In this document: piece by piece, positions 42,507-52,896 of the stretch
Layout of the letters: the number at the start of each line of letters is the position of its first letter
How positions within the stretch are numbered: the stretch's first letter is position 1
Origin: Lolium rigidum
Lineage: Eukaryota; Streptophyta; Magnoliopsida; Poales; Poaceae
Direction of reading: 5' to 3'
Assembly: GCF_022539505.1 (NCBI RefSeq)
Contig: NC_061510.1
Span: 228,273,853-228,337,852 of the forward strand
Length of the DNA stretch: 64,000 bases
Program-made: the position numbers and the translations under genes
The notes under the pieces: model-generated
Databases searched by the model: none
Seen by the model: the letters and a program-made list of their open reading frames with translations, nothing else
Told to the model about the DNA's origin: nothing

Positions 42507-44102
42507 TGATACGTCTCCGACGTATCGATAATTTCTTATGTTCTATGCCATATTATTGATGATACCTACATGTTTTATGCACACTTTATGTCATATTCGT
42601 GCATTTTCCGGAACTAACCTATTAACAAGATGCCGAAGTGCCGGTTCCTGTTTTTCGCTGTTTTTGGTTTCGTAAATCCTAGTAACGAAATATTCTCGGA
42701 ATTGGACGAAACGAAGACCCGGGGGCCTATTTTTCCACGGAGCTTCCGGAAGACCGAAGAACACACGAAGTGGGGCCACGAGGTGGCGACACCACGTGGC
42801 GGCGCGGCCCGGGGGGCCCGCGCCGCCCTATGGTGTGGCCCCTCGTCCGGCCCCCGACTCTGCCCTTCCGCCTACTTAAAGCCTCCGTCGCGAAACCCCT
42901 GATGCGAAAAACCACGATACGGAAAACCTTACTGAGACGCCGCCGCCGCCGATCCCATCTAGGGGGATTCTGGAGATCTCCTCCGGCACCCTGCCGGAGA
43001 GGGGATTCATCTCCCGGAGGACTCTACACCGCCATGGTCGCCTCCGGAGTGATGAGTGAGTAGTTCACCCCTGGACTATGGGTCCATAGCAGTAGCTAGA
43101 TGGTTGTCTTCTCCTCATTGTGCTTCATTGTTGGATCTTGTGAGCTGCCTAACATGATCAAGATCATCTATCCGTAATTCTATATGTTGTGTTTGTCGGG
43201 ATCCGATGGATAGAGAATACCATGTCATGTTAATTATCAAGTTATTACATATGTGTTGTTTATGATCTTGCATGCTCTCCGTTTCTAGTAGAGGCTCTGG
43301 CCAAGTTTTTACTTTTAACTCCAAGAGGGAGTATTTATGCTCGATAGTGGGTTCATGCCCGCATTGACACCGGGACGATGACGAGAAAGTTCTAAGGTTG
43401 TGTTGTTCTGTTGCCACTAGGGATAAAACATTGGCGCTATGTCCGAGGATGTAGTTGTTGATTACATTACGCACCATACTTAATGCAACCGTCTCGTTGC
43501 TTTGCAACTTAATACCGGAGGGGGTTCGGACGATAACTCGAAGGTGGACTTTTTAGGCATAGATGCGGTTGGATGGCGGTCTATGTACTTTGTCGTAATG
43601 CCCAATTAAATCTCACTATACTTATCATGTCATGTATGTGCATTGTTATGCCCTCTCTATTTGTCAATTGCCCGACTGTAATTTGTTCACCCAACATGCT
43701 TTTATCTTATGGGAGAGACACCTCTAGTGAACTCGTGGACCCCGGTCCATTCTTTTTATACTCGAAATACAAATCTGTTGCAATACTTGTTTTATTGTTT
43801 TCTCGCAAACAATCATCTTCCGGACAATTCGGTTAATCCTTTGTTATAGCAAGCCGGTGAGATTGACAACCTCACCTGTTTCGTTGGGGCAAAGTACTTT
43901 GGTTGTGTTGTGCGGGTTCCACGTTGGCGCCGGAATCTCCGGTGTTGCGCCGCACTACATCCCGCCGCCATCAACCTTCAACGTGCTTCTTGACTCCTAC
44001 TGGTTCGATTAAACCTTGGTTTCTAACTGAGGGAAACTTGCCCCTGTGCGCATCACACCTTCCTCTTGGGGTTCCCAACGGACGTGTCAACTACACGCAT
44101 CA
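42507..44102 (+). repeat. 3' LTR of element H
   Basis: It matches the 5' LTR over its full length with scattered differences (for example near 42650 and 43480). It follows the CTAAGCTTGGGGATGCT polypurine tract and is directly followed by Copia integrase coding at 44103. Confidence 0.88.
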
Positions 44103-44786
44103 GTATGAAGCAATTTAACTTTCTTTTCTGTTTGCTTCTCTACCATAACTTTCCACTTTCTAAAAGCATCAAACACATCAGATTTATGTTTCAGAAAGAA
44201 AGGCCACACTTTTCTGGAGTAATCATCTATGATAGTAAGCATGTAATTTGCACCACCAAGAGAAGTCTTGCGGGAAGGTCCCCACACATAAGCATGCACA
44301 TAATCTAAAATCCCTTTGGTGGTATGAACGGAAGCATTGAATTTAACTCTTTTCTGCTTACCAAAAATGCAGTGCTCACAGAACTCAAACTTACTCAAAT
44401 TGCAGCCATCTAGCAGGTCTCTCCTGTGCAATTCTGCCATGCCATGTTCACTCATATGTCCAAGATGCATATGCCACAGATTAGTTTTACCAGATTCATC
44501 AGCAATAACAGCATCAGCAATACCAGACAAAGTGCTACCTCTAAGAACATATAATTTTGCAGAATTCATATCACCAATCATGTGAACGAGAGAACCTTTT
44601 GATACCTTCAGAACTCCGCGAGAACCAGAGTGTTTGTACCCATCAACATCAAGGGTACTGAGAGAGATCAGATTTCTGGCCATGCCAGGTATGTGTCTCA
44701 CATCTGTCAGAGTGCTGTCATGCCATCATGCATCTTGATCTGAACGGAGCCAATGCCCACGATCTCACGTGGGTTGTTATCTCCCA
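44103..44786 (-). pseudogene. Copia integrase N-terminal part (continuation)
   Basis: Minus-strand reading from 44786: GDNNPREIVGIGSVQIKMHD, HIPGMARNLISLSTLDVDGY, the HHCC zinc module LWHMHLGHMSEHGM...CEHCIFGKQKR, and the integrase core start YVHAYVWGPSRKTSLGGANY with MLTIIDDYSRKVW. It is the upstream part of the Copia pol at 35050-37379, separated by element H. At 44787 the coding stops abruptly at a CACTA terminus. Gag, protease and the 5' LTR are not seen beyond it. Confidence 0.85.
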
Positions 44787-45133
44787 CACTACAAGAAAAG
44801 TTGCCATGGCCGACGAAGTTGAAGTCGCGCCGTGGTTGCTGGTGTACCATGGCCGACGATTTTGGTCCCTCCGTGGTGCATGTCAAAACTTTTTTTTTCT
44901 CGTTTTTGAGGCCACCTAGCCCGACGAAAGCGGCCAAAACGTCGCGTATGGTGGCCCGGGACGTGGTGCATTCTCGTTTTTGAGGCCACCTAGCCCGACG
45001 TAAGTGCCAAAACGTCGCGTATGGTGGCCCGGGACGTGGTGCATCGCGAATTCTCGGGTTCGTCGGCCGAGTCAACGAAATCCGTTATCGCCGAGGGATG
45101 TAGGGCCTGCATGGCGCCTCTCTCGGCATTGTT
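44787..45133 (+). mobile_element. CACTA transposon left end (cut by gap)
   Basis: CACTACAAGAAAA (44787-44799) is the classic CACTA terminus. It is followed by subterminal GCCATGGCCGACGAAG motifs (two copies of CCATGGCCGACGA near 44804 and 44849). A ~74-bp tandem duplication (CTCGTTTTTGAGGCCACC at 44899 and 44973) follows. The 3-bp left flank is CCA. It runs into the N gap. Confidence 0.75.
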
Positions 45134-45233
45134 NNNNNNNNNNNNNNNNNNNNNNNNNNNNNNNNNNNNNNNNNNNNNNNNNNNNNNNNNNNNNNNNNNN
45201 NNNNNNNNNNNNNNNNNNNNNNNNNNNNNNNNN
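45134..45233. other. Assembly gap (100 N)
   Basis: Exactly 100 N, the usual placeholder for a gap of unknown length. The two sides belong to different elements: CACTA on the left and the tail of an S-family LTR on the right. Confidence 1.
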
Positions 45234-45294
45234 GATCATATCAACGACTTGTATACTACAACATGCAGTGGTATGCTGGGTCACCGCACTTGGT
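45234..45294 (+). repeat. 3' tail of a second S-family LTR
   Basis: ACTTGTATACTACAACATGC...GGTATGCTGGGTCACCGCA matches the last ~50 bases of the S LTR (10545-10595) with few differences. The rest of this LTR must lie in the gap. Gag coding of another gypsy follows at once, as for S in element G. Confidence 0.7.
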
Positions 45295-45712
45295 TTTGCA
45301 ATGGGTGCAGAAGAGGCTCACCGTTGTGGCAAAAGCTACAGAGAAACATGCCAACAACTATGGCAGAGATGATACGAGTGGCGGATAACTATGCATTGGG
45401 AGACCCAATGCAACCGGCAGTACAAGCTGAGCCGGAACAGACAAACCAACCTCAGCAGCGCCAAGAGCAGTACCGGGATAACCGTCACAACAAAAGAAGG
45501 GAAGATTTTCCGGATAGAAGATACGGGCAACAAGTGGCCGCGGTGCAGGATAATTCCGGCGCCAGCGGAAGCCAGAGACAAAAAACCGGATCGCAGCCAT
45601 GGGCGGGTCCTAAAAAACAATGGGTTGAAAAGAAGCCGTGGGGAGAGAAAAAGAATTGGCAAGAACATGCAAGATACACCATGGAATCGGCAATGGAACA
45701 ACCATGCCGCCA
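45295..45712 (+). pseudogene. gag fragment of a Tat-type gypsy
   Basis: Translated plus frame: LWQKLQRNMPTTMAEMIRVA, DNYALGDPMQPAVQ, then Gln/Arg-rich sequence and KKQWVEKKPWGEKKNWQEHA, YTMESAMEQPC. This is the C-terminal half of gag of Tat-type grass elements. It is cut on the left by the S-family LTR and on the right by an unrelated AP2-domain fragment. No stop codon ends it naturally. Confidence 0.65.
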
Positions 45713-45952
45713 CACCATGACGTCGTATGCGCGGGCGGCGAGTTCGGCCGAGTCGAACGTCCCGAGCCAAAACCGCTCGCCGTCGCGCGTGATCTCGGCG
45801 CCCCACCGGCCGGAGAGGTGGTGCCGCACGCCGTGGTAGCCAGTGGACGAGAGCGGTAGGGCGCGGCGGCATATCCACCGTAGGCGGAGGCGGGGCGGCA
45901 GGGGTCGGCGGGAAGACGGGGCGACGCGGCTCGGGGAGGGGGCAGGCGGCAA
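45713..45952 (-). pseudogene. AP2/ERF-domain gene fragment
   Basis: Minus-strand ATG at 45952 opens a Pro/Arg-rich leader and then the AP2 core: GYHGVRHHLSGRWGAEITRD, ERFWLGTFDSAELAARAYDV, MVWRHG. The GVR, WAAEI-like, WLGTF and AARAYD blocks of the DNA-binding fold are all present. The frame leaves AP2 sequence at ~45713, where it meets the gag fragment head to head, so the gene is truncated after the domain. It is most likely a captured copy inside a transposon rather than a working transcription factor gene. Confidence 0.7.
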
Positions 45953-46869
45953 ATACGGCTCGGGGGCGGCCGCGGTGGCTCGGGAGGTCGCGAATCGGGG
46001 CGGCGGGGAGGCGTGGATCCGAGGGAGGGGGAGCTCTCGGCGGCGGCAGGGGTCGAGGGGAGGTGGGCGGCGGCCATAATCGCGGCGGGAGGCGGGCGGC
46101 GGCCCGGAGGCAGGAAATTTCCCGCGCGACGAGGAAGAGGAGTGCGGGAAAATGGGTTTGATGCTCTTAGAAACGGACCGTTTGGGTTACATCAAACCGT
46201 TTGGGTTCGACCGCACCTGGTATTTGCTGTGATATTTTTGTAATAAGTAACTTCCTATCTTTGCTATGTCAACAACTGAAGCGTAGCGCAGCGGTTCGGT
46301 CGAGGGTTCGTGCTCGGTCGAGGGTTCGACTCCTCACAAGAGCAGTTTTTGCCTATTAATTTGCGCGAGCGCAGTGCATCCACCGCATGGGCCGTCAGAC
46401 TAGCTATTTATTCACCGCTTGGACCGTCGTGATAACAGTAGGACTGGAAATAGAGATATATCATAAAGAGCCCAATAGAGGACAGCCCAACAGAGGGGGA
46501 TATCACCAGCAGCCCAACACAAGGGTGGGCAGCACAGGGAAAAAATTAGCGAGATGCATAGGTCCCACGTGTCTAAGGAAAAGTGATGACATGGCAGCCA
46601 AGTCACAGCTTCAATTACGCGGAAAGCCTAATGACGATCTTGTTTCGTCGCAATAGGCTGCACTAGAACGTTGTAATCCATCCCGGTTAGATTATGATGT
46701 TTTCGTTTAAGCAGCTAACGACTTTTTTGCCCCAGAACGTCACTATTTTCTAGGGTTTTGCCCCCCTCCAGCAGCGCACGACGGTGTGGCTCAAAAACGT
46801 CATAAAATTATGACGCTTTCCTACAGCGTCACTATTAAAACGGCATAGTTGGACATTTTTCTTGTAGTG
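45953..46869 (+). mobile_element. CACTA transposon right end with GC-rich captured DNA
   Basis: The stretch ends TTTTTCTTGTAGTG (46856-46869), the inverted CACTA terminus. The subterminal DNA has AACGTCATAAAATTATGACG and AGCGTCACTATT motifs, unlike the GCCGACGA motifs of the left end at 44787. The 3-bp right flank is TAG, not CCA. A Helitron-free, GC-rich segment continues upstream from the AP2 fragment. The two ends may therefore not belong to one element. Confidence 0.6.
46281..46345 (+). ncRNA. tRNA-like A/B-box segment, possible SINE head
   Basis: GCGTAGCGCAGCGGTT (A-box-like) is followed ~30 bp later by GGTTCGACTCC (B-box-like). A short GGTCGAGGGTTCG duplication lies between. The spacing resembles the RNA polymerase III promoter of a tRNA-derived SINE. 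No cloverleaf with an anticodon arm could be drawn, so it is not called a tRNA. Confidence 0.35.
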
Positions 46870-48460
46870 TAGTAATGAAAAATTCTTAGGTGCCATGTTA
46901 GCATCCTAGGGGTTCATACAATTATAACATAATCATATTTTATTTCGTCACATCCCAAGATGCTCATTTATGTACTGAACTTGTTGTTTATGTTTCCTTG
47001 GTATCAGATAGCAGATCTCTCAGATAGAAAAGTTGACTTACTTTTTCATCTAAGACCAAAGAACTCTTGTGCTATGTGGTGTCACCAAACGGTGTCAGTC
47101 GTATTGTAGATATTTTCTTCGTATCACAATCAAAAGCTATTATACAATGGCTATAATACATGCTTTTAGCACCTCATCTCGAGGCTTAGTGAGGTATAGG
47201 CCTCCTGAAGCTTTATAGATGTCAAATATTCGACTTATGATCTATGGGTCTTTAGAGTTGCTTATATAAGGCACTTTTCTTCCTTAGTCTTGTGTGTGGA
47301 AGTACAGAATAACTGTGCATCCCAATTTGATTGCAAATACACAGTGACATAAGTGTTGATAGATGTGCATGAGATATGCACATTATATGTAAGTTTAGGT
47401 ATTTCCAGTCTTGGGTATATGCAATTTCTTGGATCTGAAAAGTGTGGCCACGTGCCCACGTATGCCCATTCTCACTAACAAAATGCTCTTTGAAACTATG
47501 GTACTAAAAAAATGGTTTCATGTATTCATTTACTCCATGCCGGGCTTTCCTTTGGTCGCATCTTGGCTTCTTGATGTCTCATGGAAACTGTTGGCGCATG
47601 CTCCGTTGTTCATTGAAAAGCTGGATATATATGTATGTGTATTGTCAATATTTTCTGCTTAATGCTTTAGGAGGTGTATGGTGGGTACTCAGTACTGACC
47701 AATACCCCCTCTGGGATATGTAAGCTTGAATTTATCCCAAAATTTTTTAATCTGAACTTGTGGGTGGTGAAAATCGCAAAATAATCTGTGATCTTCCTTT
47801 CCAGCTTATGGTTTTGTTTGGTTGCTCTTAAAATCGGTTCATATGACTAACAATGAAAAATGAACCAAGATTTATTCACTGTTAGTGGATTATCCATATT
47901 TATTCTGACAGTTGTGTTATTCTCTTGCAAAGAAACAATGTCTTACGAGGTGCGCTACCCTTTGGTAAATTCATCAATATATGTCCATTTCTCATTCTGA
48001 GGTGATATAAGTTTGTCAGAAAGCCAATTTTCATATGTCATAGGGTTTGATCACACGTCAATGCCGTATAACACACCTCAATGCCGTATAGTACACCTCA
48101 ATCTTGCATCTAAATGGATACTATTGTTCTATACTAGCCTGAAATCATCTTTTGTTTATCAGTATAACAATCCATGCTATTGCCCAAGTTCTGTATATGT
48201 AATGGTTTTTCTGTATTGCCCTATGGAACTACCAATTTATTACCCATTATAGTATGATGATCAATGTCTGTGTATTTCTAATGGCATGGTTATTTACTTT
48301 GTTCTTAGGATCAGCCTTTTATGCAAATAATTTCAATGCACACTATATCAGATTTTTCTATCAACCAGCTTGAAGATAATTGTTTAAGCAACAAAATATT
48401 AATTACATTTATCAATCCAAGTATGGTCTTAAACCATTACCTCCATCGTATTAGGCAGTC
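46870..48460. other. AT-rich stretch, no gene recognised
   Basis: No domain-bearing ORF and no LTR ends. It does not continue the Copia element that flanks the CACTA left end, so it is not the expected right flank of one CACTA insertion. Confidence 0.45.
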
Positions 48461-48492
48461 GGCGCGGCGTGCCGCCGCGCCCTTTTGTGCAG
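48461..48492 (+). mobile_element. Helitron-like 3' hairpin (degenerate terminus)
   Basis: GGCGCGGCG-TGC-CGCCGCGCC forms a perfect 9-bp stem (48461-48481), followed 11 bases later by GCAGGT. A GC-rich hairpin ~11 bp before CTAG|T is the Helitron 3' signature; here the final CTAG is not exact. No partner 5' end was identified. Confidence 0.35.
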
Positions 48493-48851
48493 GTAGTTTT
48501 AATCCAACTTGCAACTAGAAAAATCCTAAAAAACTATGAAAGCTTAGTTGCAAAACCATTTGCAGTTCCAGAGGGACAAAATCACGACGCAATCTAACAT
48601 CTCAGAAATAGCTCATCCACACGCCCAATCCAATAGCGACAAAAATATACGTAGCCTAATGAAACAAGCATCACAAGTAAATATATTTAAAAAAGCAAAA
48701 AATGAATAATCACAAAGTCTGTTAATAAGCTCCCAGCCCACCATAAAAGGCCAAACCACTAGCACAATCATGCACCGATGGAAGAAGCCCACGTATCGCT
48801 CTAGTTCTAGCAAACAACCACAAAAGGACTCACGTCGCGTCCCTCAACTAG

Positions 48852-50583
48852 CCATAAAATCAGTGGCGCAGGCTATACCCACCTTTTCTATGTCATGTTT
48901 TAAGCTGCCCCGGGGTTTATGCCAACACATAAACTCTTTAATCAGGAATTTCTGGTGGGGTTCGAAGGAAGGCAAGAGAAAGACATGCTGGGTTTCATGG
49001 GATAATATGACAAAGCCAAAATTCCTTGGTGGACTAGGCTTCCGAGATATTGAGCTCTTCAATTTAGCTCTCCTTGCTAGACAAGGATATCGCATTATTC
49101 AGAATCCGGACACTTTGAGTGCAAGAGTTCTGAAATCAATTTACTTCCCCAACACGGACTTTATGCATGCGGAGCTGGGGTCTCACCCTTCGCAAACTTG
49201 GCGTGCGATCATGGAGGGAAGGGCGGTGTTGGCTCAGGGCCTTATTCGAAGGATTGGCTCGGGGGAAAACACAAATGCATGGAATGACAACTGGCTACCG
49301 AGGGATGGGTGTTGCGACCTATTGCATGCCTCAAGGATGATCCACCTCAGTTGGTCTCAGAATTCATTGACTCATCGACCAAACAGTGGGATTTGGAGAG
49401 GCTGTGCGAGTTTTTTACTCCGATGGATGTACAGATTATCCAAGGCATTCCAATAAGAACAAGGATACAAACAGACTTTTGGTTCGTGGCATTATGATCG
49501 CAAGGGCATATTCAGCGTCCGGTCTGCCTACCGGATGTTGTCGACCACAAAGGTGAGAAGGGAGGCCTGACTTGAGGGGACAGCGACGAGCTCTGACCAC
49601 CTGGGGAGAGAAAAGAGCTGGACCCGGCTGTGGCAGATTCAGGTGCCGGCAAAACTGAAGAATTTCTTGTGGCGTCTGGACCAGCACTCTTTACCGATGA
49701 TGGATGTATTGCACCATAGGCATATATCTACGTCTCGGGTATGTGGCATCTGTGGGAAGGATGACTCTTGGCGACACTCGCTGCTAGATTGTGCGATGGC
49801 GAGGAGTGTTTGGACACTATCGTGTGAAGAGATGGTCGAACATATGTGTCAGTCGCAAGAACCAGAGGCACGGAATTGGTTGTTCACTATGATCGACACA
49901 CTCCCGCATGACCAGCTAGTTCGCATGGTTGTTACCGCTTGGGCAATATGGCACGCTCGTCGGAAGGCAATTCATGAGGATCTCTTCCGAAGCCCATTGA
50001 GCACTCATAACTTTGTTGAGAGTTTTCTGAGAGACTTAGAGCAGTCTAGTAAGAGCCATACCGTGGACAAGCAAGCTCCAGGGAGGTCACTGGAGCATCC
50101 GCGATGGGTCAAGCCACCCAGCGGCGTGTCGAAGGTGAATGTGGACGCAGGGCTTGCGAAGACTAGGAGGGCGGGTGCGGTGGCAGCCGTGGCACGCTCG
50201 GATGAAAGGGTTTTTCTGGGGGCCTCCGCGGTGGTGTTTCATGCGATCACGGACCCAGAAACTTTAGAAGCAATGGCGGTGAGGGAGGGCCTGAACCTAG
50301 CTCTTGACCTCGATCTGTCCAAGATACGAGTGGCAAGTGATTGCTCCTCGGTTGTAGCGGCACTAAAGAAAGTCAATCTGGGCAAGTATAGCCATGTCCT
50401 GCAGGAGATAAAGGCTGTGGCGAGGGACTTGTTAGAGGTGTTTTACGTGCATGAAAATCGTCGCTCGAATAAAGAGCCGCATGATCTGGCTCAGTGTGTG
50501 TCTTCGTTACCAGTTGGTCGATACACCTGGTTTGTTAATCCGCCTGAAGGCGTTTATATTCCGCACATCTATCTATCTATCTA
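48852..50583 (+). pseudogene. 5'-truncated L1-type LINE (RT C-terminus, zf-RVT, RNase H)
   Basis: The first recognisable coding is IKSVAQAIPTFSMSCFKLPR, then FWWGSKEGKRKTCWVSWDNM and PKFLGGLGFRDIELFNLALL, the typical C-terminal region of plant LINE reverse transcriptase. Frames change near 49315 and ~49500. The zinc-binding domain follows (LKNFLWRLDQHSLPMMDVL, CGICGKDDSWRHSLLDC). A plant-type RNase H domain comes next (VNVDAGLAKTRRAGAVAAVA, LEAMAVREGLNLALDLDLSK, VASDCSSVVAAL). Endonuclease and RT core are absent. The coding runs directly into an ATCT microsatellite and the terminus of a Helitron, without a normal 3' UTR or poly(A). Confidence 0.8.
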
Positions 50584-52110
50584 TCTATTATATAATTAAA
50601 GTACAAGACAAGGAACGGTGGAGATAAGACATTGTAAAAACAATGGATTAGATTAGCCGGAGCGTAACGCTTCAAAGTTAAGATTAAAGGATTCGGTACC
50701 CGCAAAAAAATAGATTAAAGGATTCGGGAACGGACGAGAGGACTACGTGTCTACATGCTCTAAAAAAACGCTTTAAACAAAAGTAGTCGGTAAACCGTAT
50801 CAGATATAGCGCTACAATCCAGGTAGAACACGTTACACATGATTCTCCTTTTACGTGGAAATAGGAAACGACTTCAACCCAGGGCAGATACAATACCTAA
50901 CACGAGGATATATAGGAAACTCTTTATCTGTTTGAGCCATGGTTTGTGCTGCTTCGTTAGATGAACCCTTGGCCGAGATTTCCCGCCTGCATGTTGCTCA
51001 CGGTGTGGTAATACCTACATGTTGACGATTGATCGGTCTGGATTTACAACGGCCATCCTCTGGATTTGCAGATGGCAGCGTCCTCGACCCAGCACAAAGC
51101 ATGCGATCAGCCATCAAAGTGACGACGGCGATACAATGTCGGAAGCTTGACGCAATGACAGGGGATCCCGTGAAAAAAAAGCTGACAGACATGGTGGGTG
51201 CCCTGAATCTTAAGATTCGCGCCGACAAAACAAGCTTAGGACGACTGACGACGATCTCGCGCCAACGAAGCTGATGAACACAGAAGATGCCCTGAGTCGA
51301 CCTCAAGGTCTTCGAGGAGTCTGTATCCCACGCGGCAGTTAGAATTGGTGGCGACTTACCGACCCCAAGGACCAAACACCCGTGCAGCACCTGACGGCAG
51401 TAGAGGATTATGGTATGCATCATCTGGGCTTTATTATTTTCTGATAATTCAGGTAGGTTATATTCTCTTCTAATGCATTTGCATCATGATGATTAAATGA
51501 AAGATGAAGGCATACAAATGCAGATGTTGTAGATTTATATGCGGAAGACACATCGTAATTAGCTCCAGGTAAGAAGTGACACATGCCCCACATGAAAAAA
51601 AAACGCTTGATTACTTGATTATATCCATCTGTTACCCATACGTATAGAAGGCAGCACATTCGTGGATTCTTAGCAAGAAAAATGCAAACCCAACATGGTG
51701 CGATATAGGAGGTAATTAACATATAAGCCAATAAAGAAACTTCTGTACCAGGACCCGCATGGCTGGCCGCAAAAACACATGCAACTTGAATCAATTAGCT
51801 TTTACCTTGCGTCCTGCAGTGGACTATGCTCTGTATGACGATGGTGAGTTCCGCCACAACAAATCTGATGTATTTTTCATCTTAATTCAATGAAAGCAAT
51901 GCTGCTCCTTTCGTCAAAAACTGTCTAATTTATCTTTGTAAGAATAATTTCTTACTCCAAGGTGTCATGGTGGCATGGTCAGTCAGGCTTAAAGCATGGC
52001 AGAAGACTTGGCAAAACTAAAGAAAAAAACATCACCATCAAATGTGCACCATGAGCAGGTAAAACAATTTGGTAGCTGAAGTCATATAAGTTTTATGCAT
52101 AATCTACCTA
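50584..52110 (+). mobile_element. Helitron 1: 5' part, lacking its own 3' end
   Basis: TCTATTATATAATTAAAGTA (50584) follows an A. It closely matches the 5' end of Helitron 2 at 52111 (TCTATTATATTATTAAAATA), including a shared AACGG ~16 bp further on. The body contains an ORF-poor stretch and, at 51748-52049, a segment duplicated in Helitron 2. No hairpin-CTAG terminus occurs before 52110, where Helitron 2 begins. Confidence 0.55.
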
Positions 52111-52896
52111 TCTATTATATTATTAAAATAACAAACAATCAACGGTTTGAATTAGCTAGGCATAATAATCAGATAAAGACTAACGACCAAGATTAGCCCT
52201 GATCAATATCACGTCCGGTCCGCAGCTAGAACCCTATCGGCAGCAAAAATAGGGCAGAGAAAACGTATTCAATACAAACTCTTTTTTCATGTGAGAAATT
52301 TTGCGTCTCTATCCATCCGCACGTCGCCGCCGCCGCAGCATCGCGGGTAGTAGCAATGCCATGATTTCTCGGAGCGCCGCATCAGGAGCAGTAGCAGCTC
52401 CGTGATTTCTCATAGTGCTTCAATGCAAACTTTTCTTGCGTCTCGATTCATCCGCATGCCGCCGCATCGCGAGCGGTACTAGCGTCGTAATTTCTCGGAG
52501 ATCTGCTTCGCGGCGAGTGCCAGGAGGAGGTGCTATTGTCGTACATGGCTCTAAAGCGCAGCCTTTCTAGCCTTGAGAAAGCCAAAAATGGCGCCTCCGT
52601 CCAGGACCCGCATGGCCGGCCGCAAAAAGATATGCAACTTGATAGCTTTTACCTTGCGTCCTGCAGTGGACTATGCACTGTATGACGATGGTGAGTTCCG
52701 GCACAACAAATCTGATGTATTTTTCATCTTAATTCAATGAAAGCAATGCTGCTCCTTTCTTCAAAAACTGTCTGATTTATCTTTGTAAGAATATTTTCTT
52801 ACTCCAAGGTGTCATGGTGGCATGGTCACTCCGGCTTGAAGCATGGCAGAAGACGTGGCAAAGGCAAAGAAAAAAACATCACCATTAAATGTGCAC
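51748..52896 (+). repeat. ~300-bp direct repeat shared by the two Helitrons
   Basis: Copy 1 is 51748-52049 and copy 2 is 52611-52896. Both start CCAGGACCCGCATGGC(T/C)GGC and share TTTTACCTTGCGTCCTGCAG and GTGTCATGGTGGCATGGTCA. Both end ATGTGCAC. They are over 90% alike by eye. Both contain ...GACTATG(C)TCTGTATGACGATGGTGAGTTCC with a GTGAGT donor-like site, suggesting captured exon/intron DNA. Confidence 0.75.

Larger units (their letters stand above)
37385..44102 (+). mobile_element. Element H: complete non-autonomous Athila-like (Sabrina/WHAM-type) retrotransposon
   Basis: It is bounded by two ~1595-bp LTRs (37385-38979 and 42507-44102) starting TGATACGTCTCCGACGTATC and ending GTCAACTACACGCATCA. 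The LTRs are nearly identical by eye. The target-site copies are GTACG (37380-37384) and GTATG (44103-44107), one mismatch. The primer site CGGCGCCGTTGCC (38990-39008) is the tRNA-Asp type used by the Athila lineage. The 3.5-kb interior encodes only a gag-like ORF; no protease, RT or integrase is present. It lies in the integrase of the Copia element. Confidence 0.88.

Noticed and set aside
46281..46345. Functional tRNA gene
   Set aside because: A and B boxes are visible, but there is no acceptor stem or anticodon arm.
44787..46869. One complete 2-kb CACTA element spanning the gap
   Set aside because: Subterminal sequences and 3-bp flanks differ, and the interrupted Copia does not resume on the right.
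50998..51423. 141-codon minus ORF in Helitron 1
   Set aside because: No recognisable domain. It could be captured exon DNA, but I cannot support a gene.
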